Below, piece after piece: positions 55,965-64,000 of a stretch of 64,000 nucleotides of DNA (the first letter of the stretch is position 1; each line of letters opens with the position of its first letter). Origin of the DNA: Rhizosphaericola mali (GTDB lineage Bacteria > Bacteroidota > Bacteroidia > Chitinophagales > Chitinophagaceae). The translations under genes were made by a program, and so were the position numbers. The stretch lies in NCBI RefSeq assembly GCF_004337365.2, contig NZ_CP044016.1, positions 1,116,001-1,180,000 of the forward strand, read 5' to 3'. A model generated the notes under the pieces. It ran no database searches. It was not told where the DNA came from and was given only the letters and a program-made list of their open reading frames with translations.

Positions 55965-55980
55965 TCCCAGCGGGATCACT
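55965..55980 (+). repeat. att copy 3 (right end of X2)
   Basis: TCCCAGCGGGATCACT matches tRNA-Lys 3' end positions 5787-5802. The two bases to the left differ from copies 1 and 2. It marks the right boundary of X2. Confidence 0.85.
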
Positions 55981-55992
55981 TGTATACAAATT

Positions 55993-56052
55993 AAGCATTG
56001 ATAATCAACAGATTACAATGCTTATTTTTTTATACTTACACTTATACTTACA
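55993..56052 (+). repeat. X1-type left-end sequence: terminator hairpin plus paired TACTTACA
   Basis: The hairpin AAGCATTG/CAATGCTT with loop-region AATCAACAGATTA (55993-56023), then a run of T, then TACTTACA at 56033-56040 and 56045-56052. The block is nearly identical to that right of att copy 1 (5815-5874). This suggests the start of a third, X1-related element, or the native region the elements copied. Confidence 0.65.
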
Positions 56053-56324
56053 GTTTTTAAAATATTGTTGATTGAAATCTATTATAACTACTTAAGATAG
56101 AAAACCCGATTCAACTAACCTCTTATCCGCCAATTTTTCAAAAGTTGATATTGTAATGTAAGTATAATTATTTTTTCCAGTAATGATAGATGTATTAGAA
56201 AACTATAGATAAGCAAGAGTGATTATAAATTAAAAAAAATAGTAGATCAATTGTTAGTGATTATCGGATGGAACGCCTAATTGTTGCGCAAATATTATTG
56301 ATTAATATTTAGTTAGTTAAAATG

Positions 56325-56564
56325 TTATTCGAATATTCTATTCTTAAATAACTCTTTCATCTGATTAAAATTTTGCTTCGGTTTTTTACAAATGTAAATG
56401 GTTTGTACCACCCAGCCTTCGCTACTTGCGTAATCGCTGTAAATATTTCTTACAGGAATGACTTGGTCAAAAAAGGGATTAAAAAACTCATCTCCCGCAT
56501 CATTGTAGCAAAAAGCGATAACCGTTTCAGGGCGCGAGTTTAATGATACAGAACATGAAAACAA
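56325..56564 (-). pseudogene. C-terminal fragment of an unidentified protein
   Basis: A 79-codon frame. NSRPETVIAFCYNDAGDEFF then NPFFDQVIPVRNIYSD and IYICKKPKQNFNQMKELFKN look like genuine coding sequence, but there is no preceding domain and the start is in unrelated sequence. Nothing upstream restores a longer protein. Probably a relic at the junction of the att-3 region and flanking DNA. Confidence 0.35.
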
Positions 56565-57055
56565 TCAGCTTGGTCTGTTTATTCATTTTGATGTTATAAT
56601 TTTAAATTCAAACTTACTTAAATTCATTATTAATACTTGTAAAATAATTACGATAGAAAAATTTAAGAAACTAGAAGATGCAAAATAGTTTCCATTTCTT
56701 CATTTTGATATTTTTTTATGAACTAATGCAGTAATACTCTCTGTCTAGAATTTATAAAATGAGTCTTTATGTTTATTGATAAATTCCTTTTTGCGTTTGA
56801 TATTTTATAGTGTGTACTAAAAAAGAAAAGGAATCGCATTTTATATAAAAAACCTGATATACTCACATATTTAAAATCGGCTTTAGACTTAAAAAAAAAG
56901 AAAAGGTTTAATTGTAATATGTAGCTTATTTTACTTTAGATTAGAATATTTTTTATTTAAAAAAAATAAATAAAAAGTGTTTTTTTTTATTTAAAATATA
57001 GTGTAATTTGGTCAAGGCATTTACTACTTTAGACTCTACTTTTAAGAAACTTGTT
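56565..57055. other. AT-rich gap before the secreted-protein gene
   Basis: About 490 bp with no visible gene or repeat. It must contain the promoter of the following genes; no consensus pair was identified. Confidence 0.35.
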
Positions 57056-58168
57056 ATGAAATTATTATGGCTACTAATACTTATTTGCACTATAAGTAAT
57101 GCTCAAACGAATAGCGATTACAAAAAAATATTACACTTTCCTACTAAAGGCATTTATCAAAAGAAAAATGAGCTTGAAAAATTATCAAATAATTCTATTT
57201 TGATAAAATACTATGATAGAGACTCCACTGTATTTGGCTATCTAAGTGCTCAAAATGGAAATGGAATTTATCAACTTTCTCCTGAAGGAACAAAAAAAGA
57301 ATTTATTGATTTATTATTCAAACAAATTTCAAATTATAGTTATGATATTAAGAATCCCAATATTGTATGTACGTTGAATAAATTGTCAATATCCTCCGAT
57401 TCTTCATCATCAAATATATTCCTACATCTGAAATCTGATCTATACTATAAAATAGAAATGAATTATCGTTTAGGAATGTCAATCGATACAGTATTTTTAG
57501 CAGAGGGAACAGACTCTGTAGCTTGTTTGCAAGCTATAGTTAATTCTATAGATTATTTATGTCAGAAAGCCAATACTATAAAAACTCCGTTTGTACAAAA
57601 TATACCGAATTTATCTAAGAATATACAGGTTAATGATGGGACGTTTTCAATATCTGCTATTGATAGTATTTCCATAATACATTCAACTATCTTAGATGAC
57701 ATTTCATCTCAAATATCGAAGGGGATTTTTATGAATTTCCAGGAATTTTTATCAAATGCACCATCTATTACAAATAGCTTTTGGTTATCTCCAGATACAA
57801 CATCTACAAATGGAAATGTTGCTCTTTATGTGATGAAAGGAGACAGTTCGATCTCCAAAGTTAATAGCGCATGGGGACTTAGCTTAGGGGGAAATGAGAT
57901 TTATATGTTTAATCATGCAACTCAATTAATTCCTATTGAGAAAACAAGTAATGGTATTGTTCTTTCTCGATATGTGGATTTTAAAGTACGTAAAAATCAG
58001 GCAATTTATTGGAGAGCTACAATTGGCAGAGGCTGGCCTCAAGACGCCAATCCCTATGAAAGAAAAAGATCTATTTCTATTTCGAGTATGAATGGGAAAT
58101 TGTTACCTAGTACATCTCATCCAATTGCAACTAAAATAGACATTGCCACAGGGTTGCTTAGCTTTTAA
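57056..58168 (+). CDS. Secreted protein of unknown function upstream of the RHS gene
   Basis: A 370-residue product with a signal peptide (MKLLWLLILICTISNAQTNS, cleavage near residue 16). The rest is hydrophilic, with short repeated Ser/Asp/Asn tracts and no recognised domain. ATG 57056 places the signal peptide correctly; an upstream TTG would bury it. It precedes the T9SS-sorted gene by 25 bp and may form an operon with it and the RHS gene. Confidence 0.65.
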   Translation: MKLLWLLILICTISNAQTNSDYKKILHFPTKGIYQKKNELEKLSNNSILIKYYDRDSTVFGYLSAQNGNGIYQLSPEGTKKEFIDLLFKQISNYSYDIKNPNIVCTLNKLSISSDSSSSNIFLHLKSDLYYKIEMNYRLGMSIDTVFLAEGTDSVACLQAIVNSIDYLCQKANTIKTPFVQNIPNLSKNIQVNDGTFSISAIDSISIIHSTILDDISSQISKGIFMNFQEFLSNAPSITNSFWLSPDTTSTNGNVALYVMKGDSSISKVNSAWGLSLGGNEIYMFNHATQLIPIEKTSNGIVLSRYVDFKVRKNQAIYWRATIGRGWPQDANPYERKRSISISSMNGKLLPSTSHPIATKIDIATGLLSF

Positions 58169-58193
58169 AAGTTCACAACTAAATTTATAAAGA

Positions 58194-58634
58194 ATGAAAT
58201 TTAACTTTATCTCTTTTTCAATAGCAATGCTCTGTATTACAACTGGAGCCAGAGCCCAAAACCTTCCCAGTAATACTTGTGGAATAATATACAGTTACGA
58301 TCTTTCAGGCAATAGAATTGGAAGACAATATGTCTGTAATAATTCGTCCATGATGGATACTAAACAACAAAATTTAACATTTAATACAATTTTACCGTCT
58401 AACACGAAACTATACCCGAATCCCACTACGGGGCAATTCAGTATATCTTTTACTAAAGCTTTAGATAATGCAGAAATTACGGTAACTGACATGTTAGGAA
58501 AAACAATTATACATACCTACAAAAGTGGAACATACATAAGTATGGATTTATCTAATGTTACAAGTGGTATGTATCTTGTAAATATTCAGGATAAAGATAA
58601 CCCAATTCATTTAAAAGTGATTAAAGCTAAATAA
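58194..58634 (+). CDS. Small secreted protein with T9SS type A sorting domain
   Basis: A 146-residue protein. A signal peptide (to about residue 22, GARAQ) and the segment IIYSYDLSGNRIGRQYVCNN resemble a single YD-type repeat. The C-terminus KLYPNPTTGQFSISF...ITVTDMLGKTI...GMYLVNIQDKDNPIHLKVIK is a standard type A T9SS sorting domain. It is exported and attached or released by the type IX system. Immediately upstream of the RHS gene, of which it may be a partner. Confidence 0.85.
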   Translation: MKFNFISFSIAMLCITTGARAQNLPSNTCGIIYSYDLSGNRIGRQYVCNNSSMMDTKQQNLTFNTILPSNTKLYPNPTTGQFSISFTKALDNAEITVTDMLGKTIIHTYKSGTYISMDLSNVTSGMYLVNIQDKDNPIHLKVIKAK

Positions 58635-58728
58635 TTCACATTATAACAGGTTCAAATACAAAATATTCATATCCCACCTTAAATCTTATACATTGCCATT
58701 TTGTAACTTTTGCCGAAATAATTGGATA

Positions 58729-61700
58729 ATGACATTATCCATAATTCTAATTTGTAGTAATACTGCATACGCACAAACTATTGACTTAAGTAAACCTGTA
58801 GGAAGTAGTTCTTCTCAAGGGTCTGTTGGACCTATGGCAGAAAGCCAATATACGATACCTCTAAAATTGCTGAAAGGAAACGGCACGTTCACTCCAAATA
58901 TAACTATAGACTATAATAATCATCGAGGAGATGGATTGGCTGGCTGGGGTTGGAGTATCTCTTGTCTTTCGTCAATTACTAGGAGCGGTAAGACTAATTA
59001 TTACAATGGACTTAGTTCTCCCATCAGCTATACAAATACAAATGACGCTTTTGTTCTTGACGGACAACATATGTTTGTTACATCAGGTTCAAACGGTGCC
59101 GATGGTTCAACTTATGGTTTAGAAAATGAGCAATTCGCTAAGATACAAAGCACAGGAGGTTCTGAAACTATGGGACCAACGTATTTTACAGTTACACAAA
59201 AAGATGGAACTGTATTCGAATATGGTAATGGTAATGGCTTTAGATTCTTGACTGATGCGGGCACTTCTACAATGATCTGGCTTTTAGATAAAGTAACAGA
59301 TATTAATGGAAATTATATTAGTTATTCCTATTCCATTGATCAAGCTAATAGAAATTATCAATTAACAGAAATTGATTATGGAGGTAATATTACTAAAGGT
59401 ACATCTCATTATAGTAAAATATTATTCACATACTCCTCTAAAGAAGGATGGCAAACAAATATTCAATATTATGGTGGAGCGTCAATAAAAAATCCATATA
59501 ATTTAAGTCAAATAGCCATTAAAAATGCAAGTAATCAAGTAGTCAAAACATATGGCTTTTCGTATAGAGAACTTCGTGAACAGTATTTCTTAACTTCTGT
59601 TACTGAAACTGGAAGTGGTGGAATTGCAATAAATCCTTTAATTTTTACTTATGGATCTGATACTACAGATTCAAATGTGATGGTCTCTGCAAATTACACA
59701 ACTGCGTTTCATCCTAACAACGTTTATGCTGGGGATTATGATGGGGATGGTTTTCAGGATTTAATGAATGTTAACTACAGTTATGATAATAATGGCATTA
59801 GACATGATTTATCATATGATGTATTTAATAATTTTACCTCTTACGGGTCCACTCCCGCTATGGGAATCATAGGTTCCTCTAACTTACCGACTAATATCAT
59901 TCCACAAATTAATGCATCTAATAATGGTTATACAAATTATCTCTCAAATGATTATGACGGGGATGGTAAGCAAGATATTGTAATGATTAATAACACAGCG
60001 TCAGGCAGTGATTTAGTTTACAATGGTATTAAAATTAATTTTTCAAGAACCTTATCTGTGTATTCACAATTAACACATGATTCAACAATAATTTCTTCCG
60101 TTCCGAGTTCAGGAGGATATGGTAGTTTTAAATATACTTATAGAAATGGAACCAGATTTGGCCATAATTTTATAGCTGGGGATTTTGATGGAGATGGTTA
60201 CCAGGATTATATTCTAATTTTGGGGGTAAATTCGAGTAATGAGTTTAAAGGTTTTTTTAGCAATCCTAGAAGTGGAGTAATCAATGCTGAGATTGCAACT
60301 TTTGGAGTTAGTGGTACAACTACAGATCCCTTTTATGCTAATTCTATAGCGAGTGCGTCTGAGCTAATCCCAATTGATTTTGATGGAGATGGAAAACAAG
60401 AATTATTCGTTGTTACGCCCACTCAAAGCTATATACTTTCCATTTATCCGATCTCTGCTACTTCTGGCTATAGTTATGCTGCAAAAATTCTATATACTAC
60501 TACTTCAATTACGGCCCCTTCAGTGACTCCATCAAGTAGTTCTAATTATTTTGTTGGTAATACTATCTTTCCTGGTGATTTTAATGGAGATGGAAAGATG
60601 GATATATTATCTCGAGCTGGTTATTCTGATCCCTCCTCAACATGGAATATTTATACGAGCACCGGGGCTTCTTTTATTGCAACACCTTTCATTTGGACAA
60701 ATCGCCCATATTTACCTCAAGATGGTGCAGGTAGCGCGCATCATATCGTAGTAGGAGATATAAATGGGGACGGTAGAGATGACGTTTGGCAAGCGATGGA
60801 TTTATCAAGTAGTTCGTCTCAAAACAATGCATATTTCAGTAATGGTCAATATTTTGTTAGAGAAACATATCCAACTTCTGGGAGTGTTAATGGTTCTACA
60901 AATTTATCAGATATTATTGGAGATTTTAATGGAGATGGAAAGCCTGATATTCTCGCATTAAATACTAGTACAAGTGTTGAAAGATTTATTTTTCCACGTC
61001 CATTAAGAGATGAGAGAAATCTAATAAGCGCTATCGACGGTATCGGAAAACAATTTAATTACAATTACGCTTTAGCCAGTTCTCAATCGGAAACTTTTGC
61101 GGGTCTTGTTTATAGTAAAAGTTTACCTTTTTTATATGGAAGAACAACATCATTTAGTCCCAACAATCCACTTTTGGGCATATCAGGAAATCCGTATTTA
61201 GTCCCTACAATGAATAATTACTTGGTTAGTTACACAACACAATCAAATGGACTTACAGGAAGTAATAATTTAAATACGACAGTATATCAATACCAAGATG
61301 CTATTATATCACAGTCTAGGGGATTTTTAGGTTTTCGATCTGTAACAGCAACTGATCAAACATCTGGTATTCAACAAATAACTATGAATTCAATTAATAA
61401 CGATTTATTAATTCTTCATCCAATTCATGTATCTTCAGTATTAAACAATGATACTTTGTATGATACGAAGATTACAGATACATTACAATTAGTAACAAAT
61501 AATTTTGGAGATAAACGTTATAATTATAAAATACTTAAAAATATTTCTTATAATGGTCTGACTGGTGCAGCGTCTGAAACAGATAATAGCTATGATAATT
61601 ATGGAAATATAACACATAACACTCTTGTTACAGGAAGTATCTCATTAGGAACAATTTCACCTGTTGAAATATTGGACAAATCTTTTGGTTTTGGTATTCA

Positions 61701-64000
61701 TAATACTCCAGTGCCAGCAAAACCAGATATTGTTACTATTACCAATAATCGAATTGGTCAAAGTGTATTTAATAAAACATCTACATTTGGTTATGATGCC
61801 TTAGGTAATACTATATCAAGAGTTGATTTTCCAAGTTCATCCAATACAGTCACAACAAGCACTACTTATGATGGATTTGGCAATATTATTCAAACGGATA
61901 TATCTGGAACTGGAGCGTCGACCAGAACAACAAAATATTCTTATGATAATACTGGATGCTTTTTAACAACACGTATTATAGCTGGAAATGGTGTAAATAA
62001 AACAGAACAATTTTCATATGATCCGACATTTGGGAAAGTAGCACAATACACTTCTTCTGATGGACGAATCACCAAATATACGTATGATGGATTTGCCAAC
62101 CTTGTAACAATCGTTGTTCCCGATGGCTATACCATTTCTAGAACGCTTGGATGGGAATCGTCCACAGGACGCTACTCATTGAATGTTACAAGACCGGGAG
62201 GAGGAAGCAACGTGAAAAGCTTTTATGATATATTAGGAAGAGATGTTCAGCAACAAATAACCGGATTTAATAATGCATCATTGATATCTGCGACAACTTA
62301 CGATAGTTATGGTCGAACTTCAGCAACTGTCGCAGCTCATTATAGCAATGAGACGGCAGTAACAACATCCTATATATATGATGCTTACAGCCGACCAACA
62401 AATATTAATAATGGGAGTAAATCTTTCGCATTTGGTTACTCTTCTAATAATGGAAATTATCAAGTTACAAGAACCAAAGGGTCTGGGCAAGCATCCTCTC
62501 AAACTACAGATGCCACAGGAAAAGTGGTATCCGCCACAGATAATGGTGGTACCATAAATTATACATACAACAGTCAAGGTAAACTTTTGCAAACAAATGT
62601 TAATGGCTCTATCTCCTCCTCATTTTCATATGATCCTTACGGAAATCGAACAAGTAGTAATGAGAGAAATGCGGGTAATTATACTTACACTTATGACGGT
62701 TTTGGAGAAATTTTGACCCAAAAAGATCCATTAGGTCATACTACAACATTAACCTATGATGATTTTGGTCGCTTATCTACACGAGTAGGAAATGAGGGAA
62801 CTAGTTCTTATACATATTGGTCGGATCCCACCACTGGATTTGCGAATGATAATATAGTTAGTATAAATGGTTTTGGTGGTGACGCCAAAGAATATACCTA
62901 TGATATTAATAGACGTTTGAGTTCTGAAAAGGTTACAGTTGATGGAGCATCTTATACAACCTCATATTCATATGATATGTATGGAAATACAGTACAGGTC
63001 ACTTATCCCACAGGAACGACAATATCGAGAACATTTGATAATAACGGTATTGTTACTCAGATTAGTAAAGGTGCAGGAAGTGGTGCGACTATCCTTTTTA
63101 CGGCAACGGCTATGAATAGCCTAGGGAAATATACAGCATATTCTTTAGGGAATGGAAAAAGTTCTGCAGAAACATACAATCTTGCCACGGGTACACCAAC
63201 ACAATATGTAACAAATGGTATACAAAATTTAAACTTTACATTTGATGTTCAGACAGGTAATCTGACTGAACGTAAAGATGCTATTGCTAATTTAGATGAG
63301 ACTTTTACTTATGATAACCTCGACAGACTTACAGGGGTTAAATTAAACAATATTCAACAGCAGACTCTTACATATGATGGTCAAAGTGGTTCCACTTTGG
63401 GAAATATTGCATCTAAAACAGATGCTGGAAATTATACCTACCAAACAGACAAAGTCAATGCAGTGGCTTATATTACCAATCCTTCCGGAGCTACGGCTCC
63501 TCCAGCAGTAATCCCTACCACAGAACAAACAATCACATATACTGCATTTCAGAAGACCGCCACGGTCTCTGATAATGGTTATTTAGAAACGTATACTTAT
63601 GGATCAGATTTTCAAAGAATAAAAAGTGTTTTAACTCAAAACGGTAGCATATTAGAAACTAAATATTATTTGGGAGAATATGAAAAGCAGATCAAAGGAG
63701 GAGTTACCAATGATATCATCTATGTATCCAATGGCAATGGAATATTCGCCACTCTCGTGGGCTCGGCCATTTATTATACTTACAAGGATTATCTAGGTAG
63801 TCTTTTAACCGTAACTGATGGTTCTGGTAATGTGATTGCTTCCCAAAATTTCGATGCTTGGGGAAGAAAGCGTAATCCTGCAGATGGCTCATACGCGAAT
63901 ATTCCATCCACTAATCCCGTCTGGTTGTATAGAGGTTACAATGGACACGAACACTTAGATGAACTTGGATTAGTCAATATGAACGGACGAATGTATGATC
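58729..64000 (+). CDS. RHS/SpvB-like secreted YD-repeat protein (3' end outside window)
   Basis: A single open frame of about 1757 codons runs off the window without stop. A short signal-like start (MTLSIILICSNTAYAQ) leads to an SpvB-type start (DLSKPVGSSSSQGSVGPMAE, NHRGDGLAGWGWSIS). Seven FG-GAP/VCBS blades (GDYDGDGFQDL, NDYDGDGKQDI, GDFDGDGYQDY, DFDGDGKQEL, GDFNGDGKMD, GDINGDGRDD, GDFNGDGKPD) follow. Then come many YD repeats and the RHS core (YLGSLLTVTDGSGNVI, RGYNGHEHLDELGLVNMNGR). The variable toxin C-terminus would come next. ATG 58729 is used; a TTG at 58693 is possible. Confidence 0.88.
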   Translation, partial: MTLSIILICSNTAYAQTIDLSKPVGSSSSQGSVGPMAESQYTIPLKLLKGNGTFTPNITIDYNNHRGDGLAGWGWSISCLSSITRSGKTNYYNGLSSPISYTNTNDAFVLDGQHMFVTSGSNGADGSTYGLENEQFAKIQSTGGSETMGPTYFTVTQKDGTVFEYGNGNGFRFLTDAGTSTMIWLLDKVTDINGNYISYSYSIDQANRNYQLTEIDYGGNITKGTSHYSKILFTYSSKEGWQTNIQYYGGASIKNPYNLSQIAIKNASNQVVKTYGFSYRELREQYFLTSVTETGSGGIAINPLIFTYGSDTTDSNVMVSANYTTAFHPNNVYAGDYDGDGFQDLMNVNYSYDNNGIRHDLSYDVFNNFTSYGSTPAMGIIGSSNLPTNIIPQINASNNGYTNYLSNDYDGDGKQDIVMINNTASGSDLVYNGIKINFSRTLSVYSQLTHDSTIISSVPSSGGYGSFKYTYRNGTRFGHNFIAGDFDGDGYQDYILILGVNSSNEFKGFFSNPRSGVINAEIATFGVSGTTTDPFYANSIASASELIPIDFDGDGKQELFVVTPTQSYILSIYPISATSGYSYAAKILYTTTSITAPSVTPSSSSNYFVGNTIFPGDFNGDGKMDILSRAGYSDPSSTWNIYTSTGASFIATPFIWTNRPYLPQDGAGSAHHIVVGDINGDGRDDVWQAMDLSSSSSQNNAYFSNGQYFVRETYPTSGSVNGSTNLSDIIGDFNGDGKPDILALNTSTSVERFIFPRPLRDERNLISAIDGIGKQFNYNYALASSQSETFAGLVYSKSLPFLYGRTTSFSPNNPLLGISGNPYLVPTMNNYLVSYTTQSNGLTGSNNLNTTVYQYQDAIISQSRGFLGFRSVTATDQTSGIQQITMNSINNDLLILHPIHVSSVLNNDTLYDTKITDTLQLVTNNFGDKRYNYKILKNISYNGLTGAASETDNSYDNYGNITHNTLVTGSISLGTISPVEILDKSFGFGIHNTPVPAKPDIVTITNNRIGQSVFNKTSTFGYDALGNTISRVDFPSSSNTVTTSTTYDGFGNIIQTDISGTGASTRTTKYSYDNTGCFLTTRIIAGNGVNKTEQFSYDPTFGKVAQYTSSDGRITKYTYDGFANLVTIVVPDGYTISRTLGWESSTGRYSLNVTRPGGGSNVKSFYDILGRDVQQQITGFNNASLISATTYDSYGRTSATVAAHYSNETAVTTSYIYDAYSRPTNINNGSKSFAFGYSSNNGNYQVTRTKGSGQASSQTTDATGKVVSATDNGGTINYTYNSQGKLLQTNVNGSISSSFSYDPYGNRTSSNERNAGNYTYTYDGFGEILTQKDPLGHTTTLTYDDFGRLSTRVGNEGTSSYTYWSDPTTGFANDNIVSINGFGGDAKEYTYDINRRLSSEKVTVDGASYTTSYSYDMYGNTVQVTYPTGTTISRTFDNNGIVTQISKGAGSGATILFTATAMNSLGKYTAYSLGNGKSSAETYNLATGTPTQYVTNGIQNLNFTFDVQTGNLTERKDAIANLDETFTYDNLDRLTGVKLNNIQQQTLTYDGQSGSTLGNIASKTDAGNYTYQTDKVNAVAYITNPSGATAPPAVIPTTEQTITYTAFQKTATVSDNGYLETYTYGSDFQRIKSVLTQNGSILETKYYLGEYEKQIKGGVTNDIIYVSNGNGIFATLVGSAIYYTYKDYLGSLLTVTDGSGNVIASQNFDAWGRKRNPADGSYANIPSTNPVWLYRGYNGHEHLDELGLVNMNGRMYD

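Larger units (their letters stand above)
36062..55980. mobile_element. Integrative mobilizable element X2 in tandem with X1
   Basis: It is bounded by att copies at 36044 and 55965. A tyrosine integrase lies at the left end, unlike X1 where it is on the right. The backbone comprises HU, RadC-like, HTH, MobC and relaxase genes with no conjugation apparatus. Cargo: MFS/AraC/TetR region, a zeta-like kinase pair and a peptide-export locus. GGTTAGCA repeats occur at both ends. Confidence 0.78.

Noticed and set aside
5802-55980. Self-transmissible conjugative element (ICE)
   Set aside because: No type IV secretion, coupling protein or Tra genes are visible; only mobilization functions are present.
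58931-60961. Several short plus-strand frames inside the RHS region
   Set aside because: All lie in frames different from the single long RHS frame, which alone shows the FG-GAP and YD repeats.
1-64000. CRISPR array
   Set aside because: No series of regularly spaced repeats with unique spacers was seen; the short repeats found are two to three copies at element ends.

Overview
The window is from a member of the Bacteroidota, probably a Chitinophagia- or Sphingobacteriia-like organism. The pointers are a Bacteroidota-type promoter (TTTG, 20 bp, TATATTTG) in front of tRNA-Lys, RteC/RadC/MobC-era mobilizable elements with SAM-like tyrosine integrases, a type IX secretion C-terminal signal, and mostly AT-rich DNA with weak Shine-Dalgarno sites. 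The species cannot be named from this sequence alone.

Layout. (1) 1-5800 is chromosomal backbone: the 3' part of recQ, a helix-hairpin-helix protein, a YvlD-like membrane protein, a pair of M16 peptidases and tRNA-Lys(TTT). (2) The 3' end of the tRNA gene (AAGTCCCAGCGGGATCAC) recurs at 36044 and, slightly shortened, at 55965. This marks a tandem array of integrative mobilizable elements. Element X1 (about 5802-36061) has its integrase at the right end, relaxase/MobC, a RadC gene behind a structured leader, and an arsenic operon (arsR, DUF6428, GNAT, arsC, acr3) followed by an IS256-family copy. (3) Inside X1 lies a GC-richer insert (about 7029-23954) with its own integrase, a phosphoketolase/acetate kinase pair, a cupin, a Na+/H+ antiporter, a GH130-family protein with an overlapping glycosyltransferase, an outer-membrane protein and several broken genes. 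It appears to have split a defence-type gene (PD-(D/E)XK-like nuclease plus nSTAND3-like NTPase): the N-terminal part is at 23955-25028 and a likely C-terminal part is at 6139-7028.

(4) Element X2 (about 36062-55980) has its integrase at the left end. Its cargo is a frameshifted MFS transporter with a divergent AraC regulator and a TetR/membrane-protein group, all bracketed by an 80-bp direct repeat. It also carries HU, a zeta-like kinase pair, a second RadC gene behind the same structured leader, MobC/relaxase, and a peptide-export locus. That locus holds a Cys-rich double-glycine precursor with an apparent frameshift, a C39-peptidase ABC transporter, an HlyD-like adaptor and a TolC-like channel. 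(5) Right of the third att copy the sequence again looks like the left end of an X1-type element (terminator hairpin, paired TACTTACA repeats). It is followed by a secreted protein of unknown function, a small T9SS-sorted protein and a very large FG-GAP/YD-repeat (RHS/SpvB-like) protein that runs off the window.

How the parts work together. The integrases plausibly act on shared att cores and on element-specific arm repeats with a 12-bp period (TACTTACA for X1, GGTTAGCA for X2, ATTTGATACATG for the nested insert). Each left end supplies a new terminator hairpin to the tRNA it interrupts. The mobilization modules lack conjugation genes, so X1 and X2 would need a helper. Cargo covers arsenic resistance, fermentative carbon flow, peptide-based competition and possibly anti-phage defence, several of these genes being broken by single-base changes.
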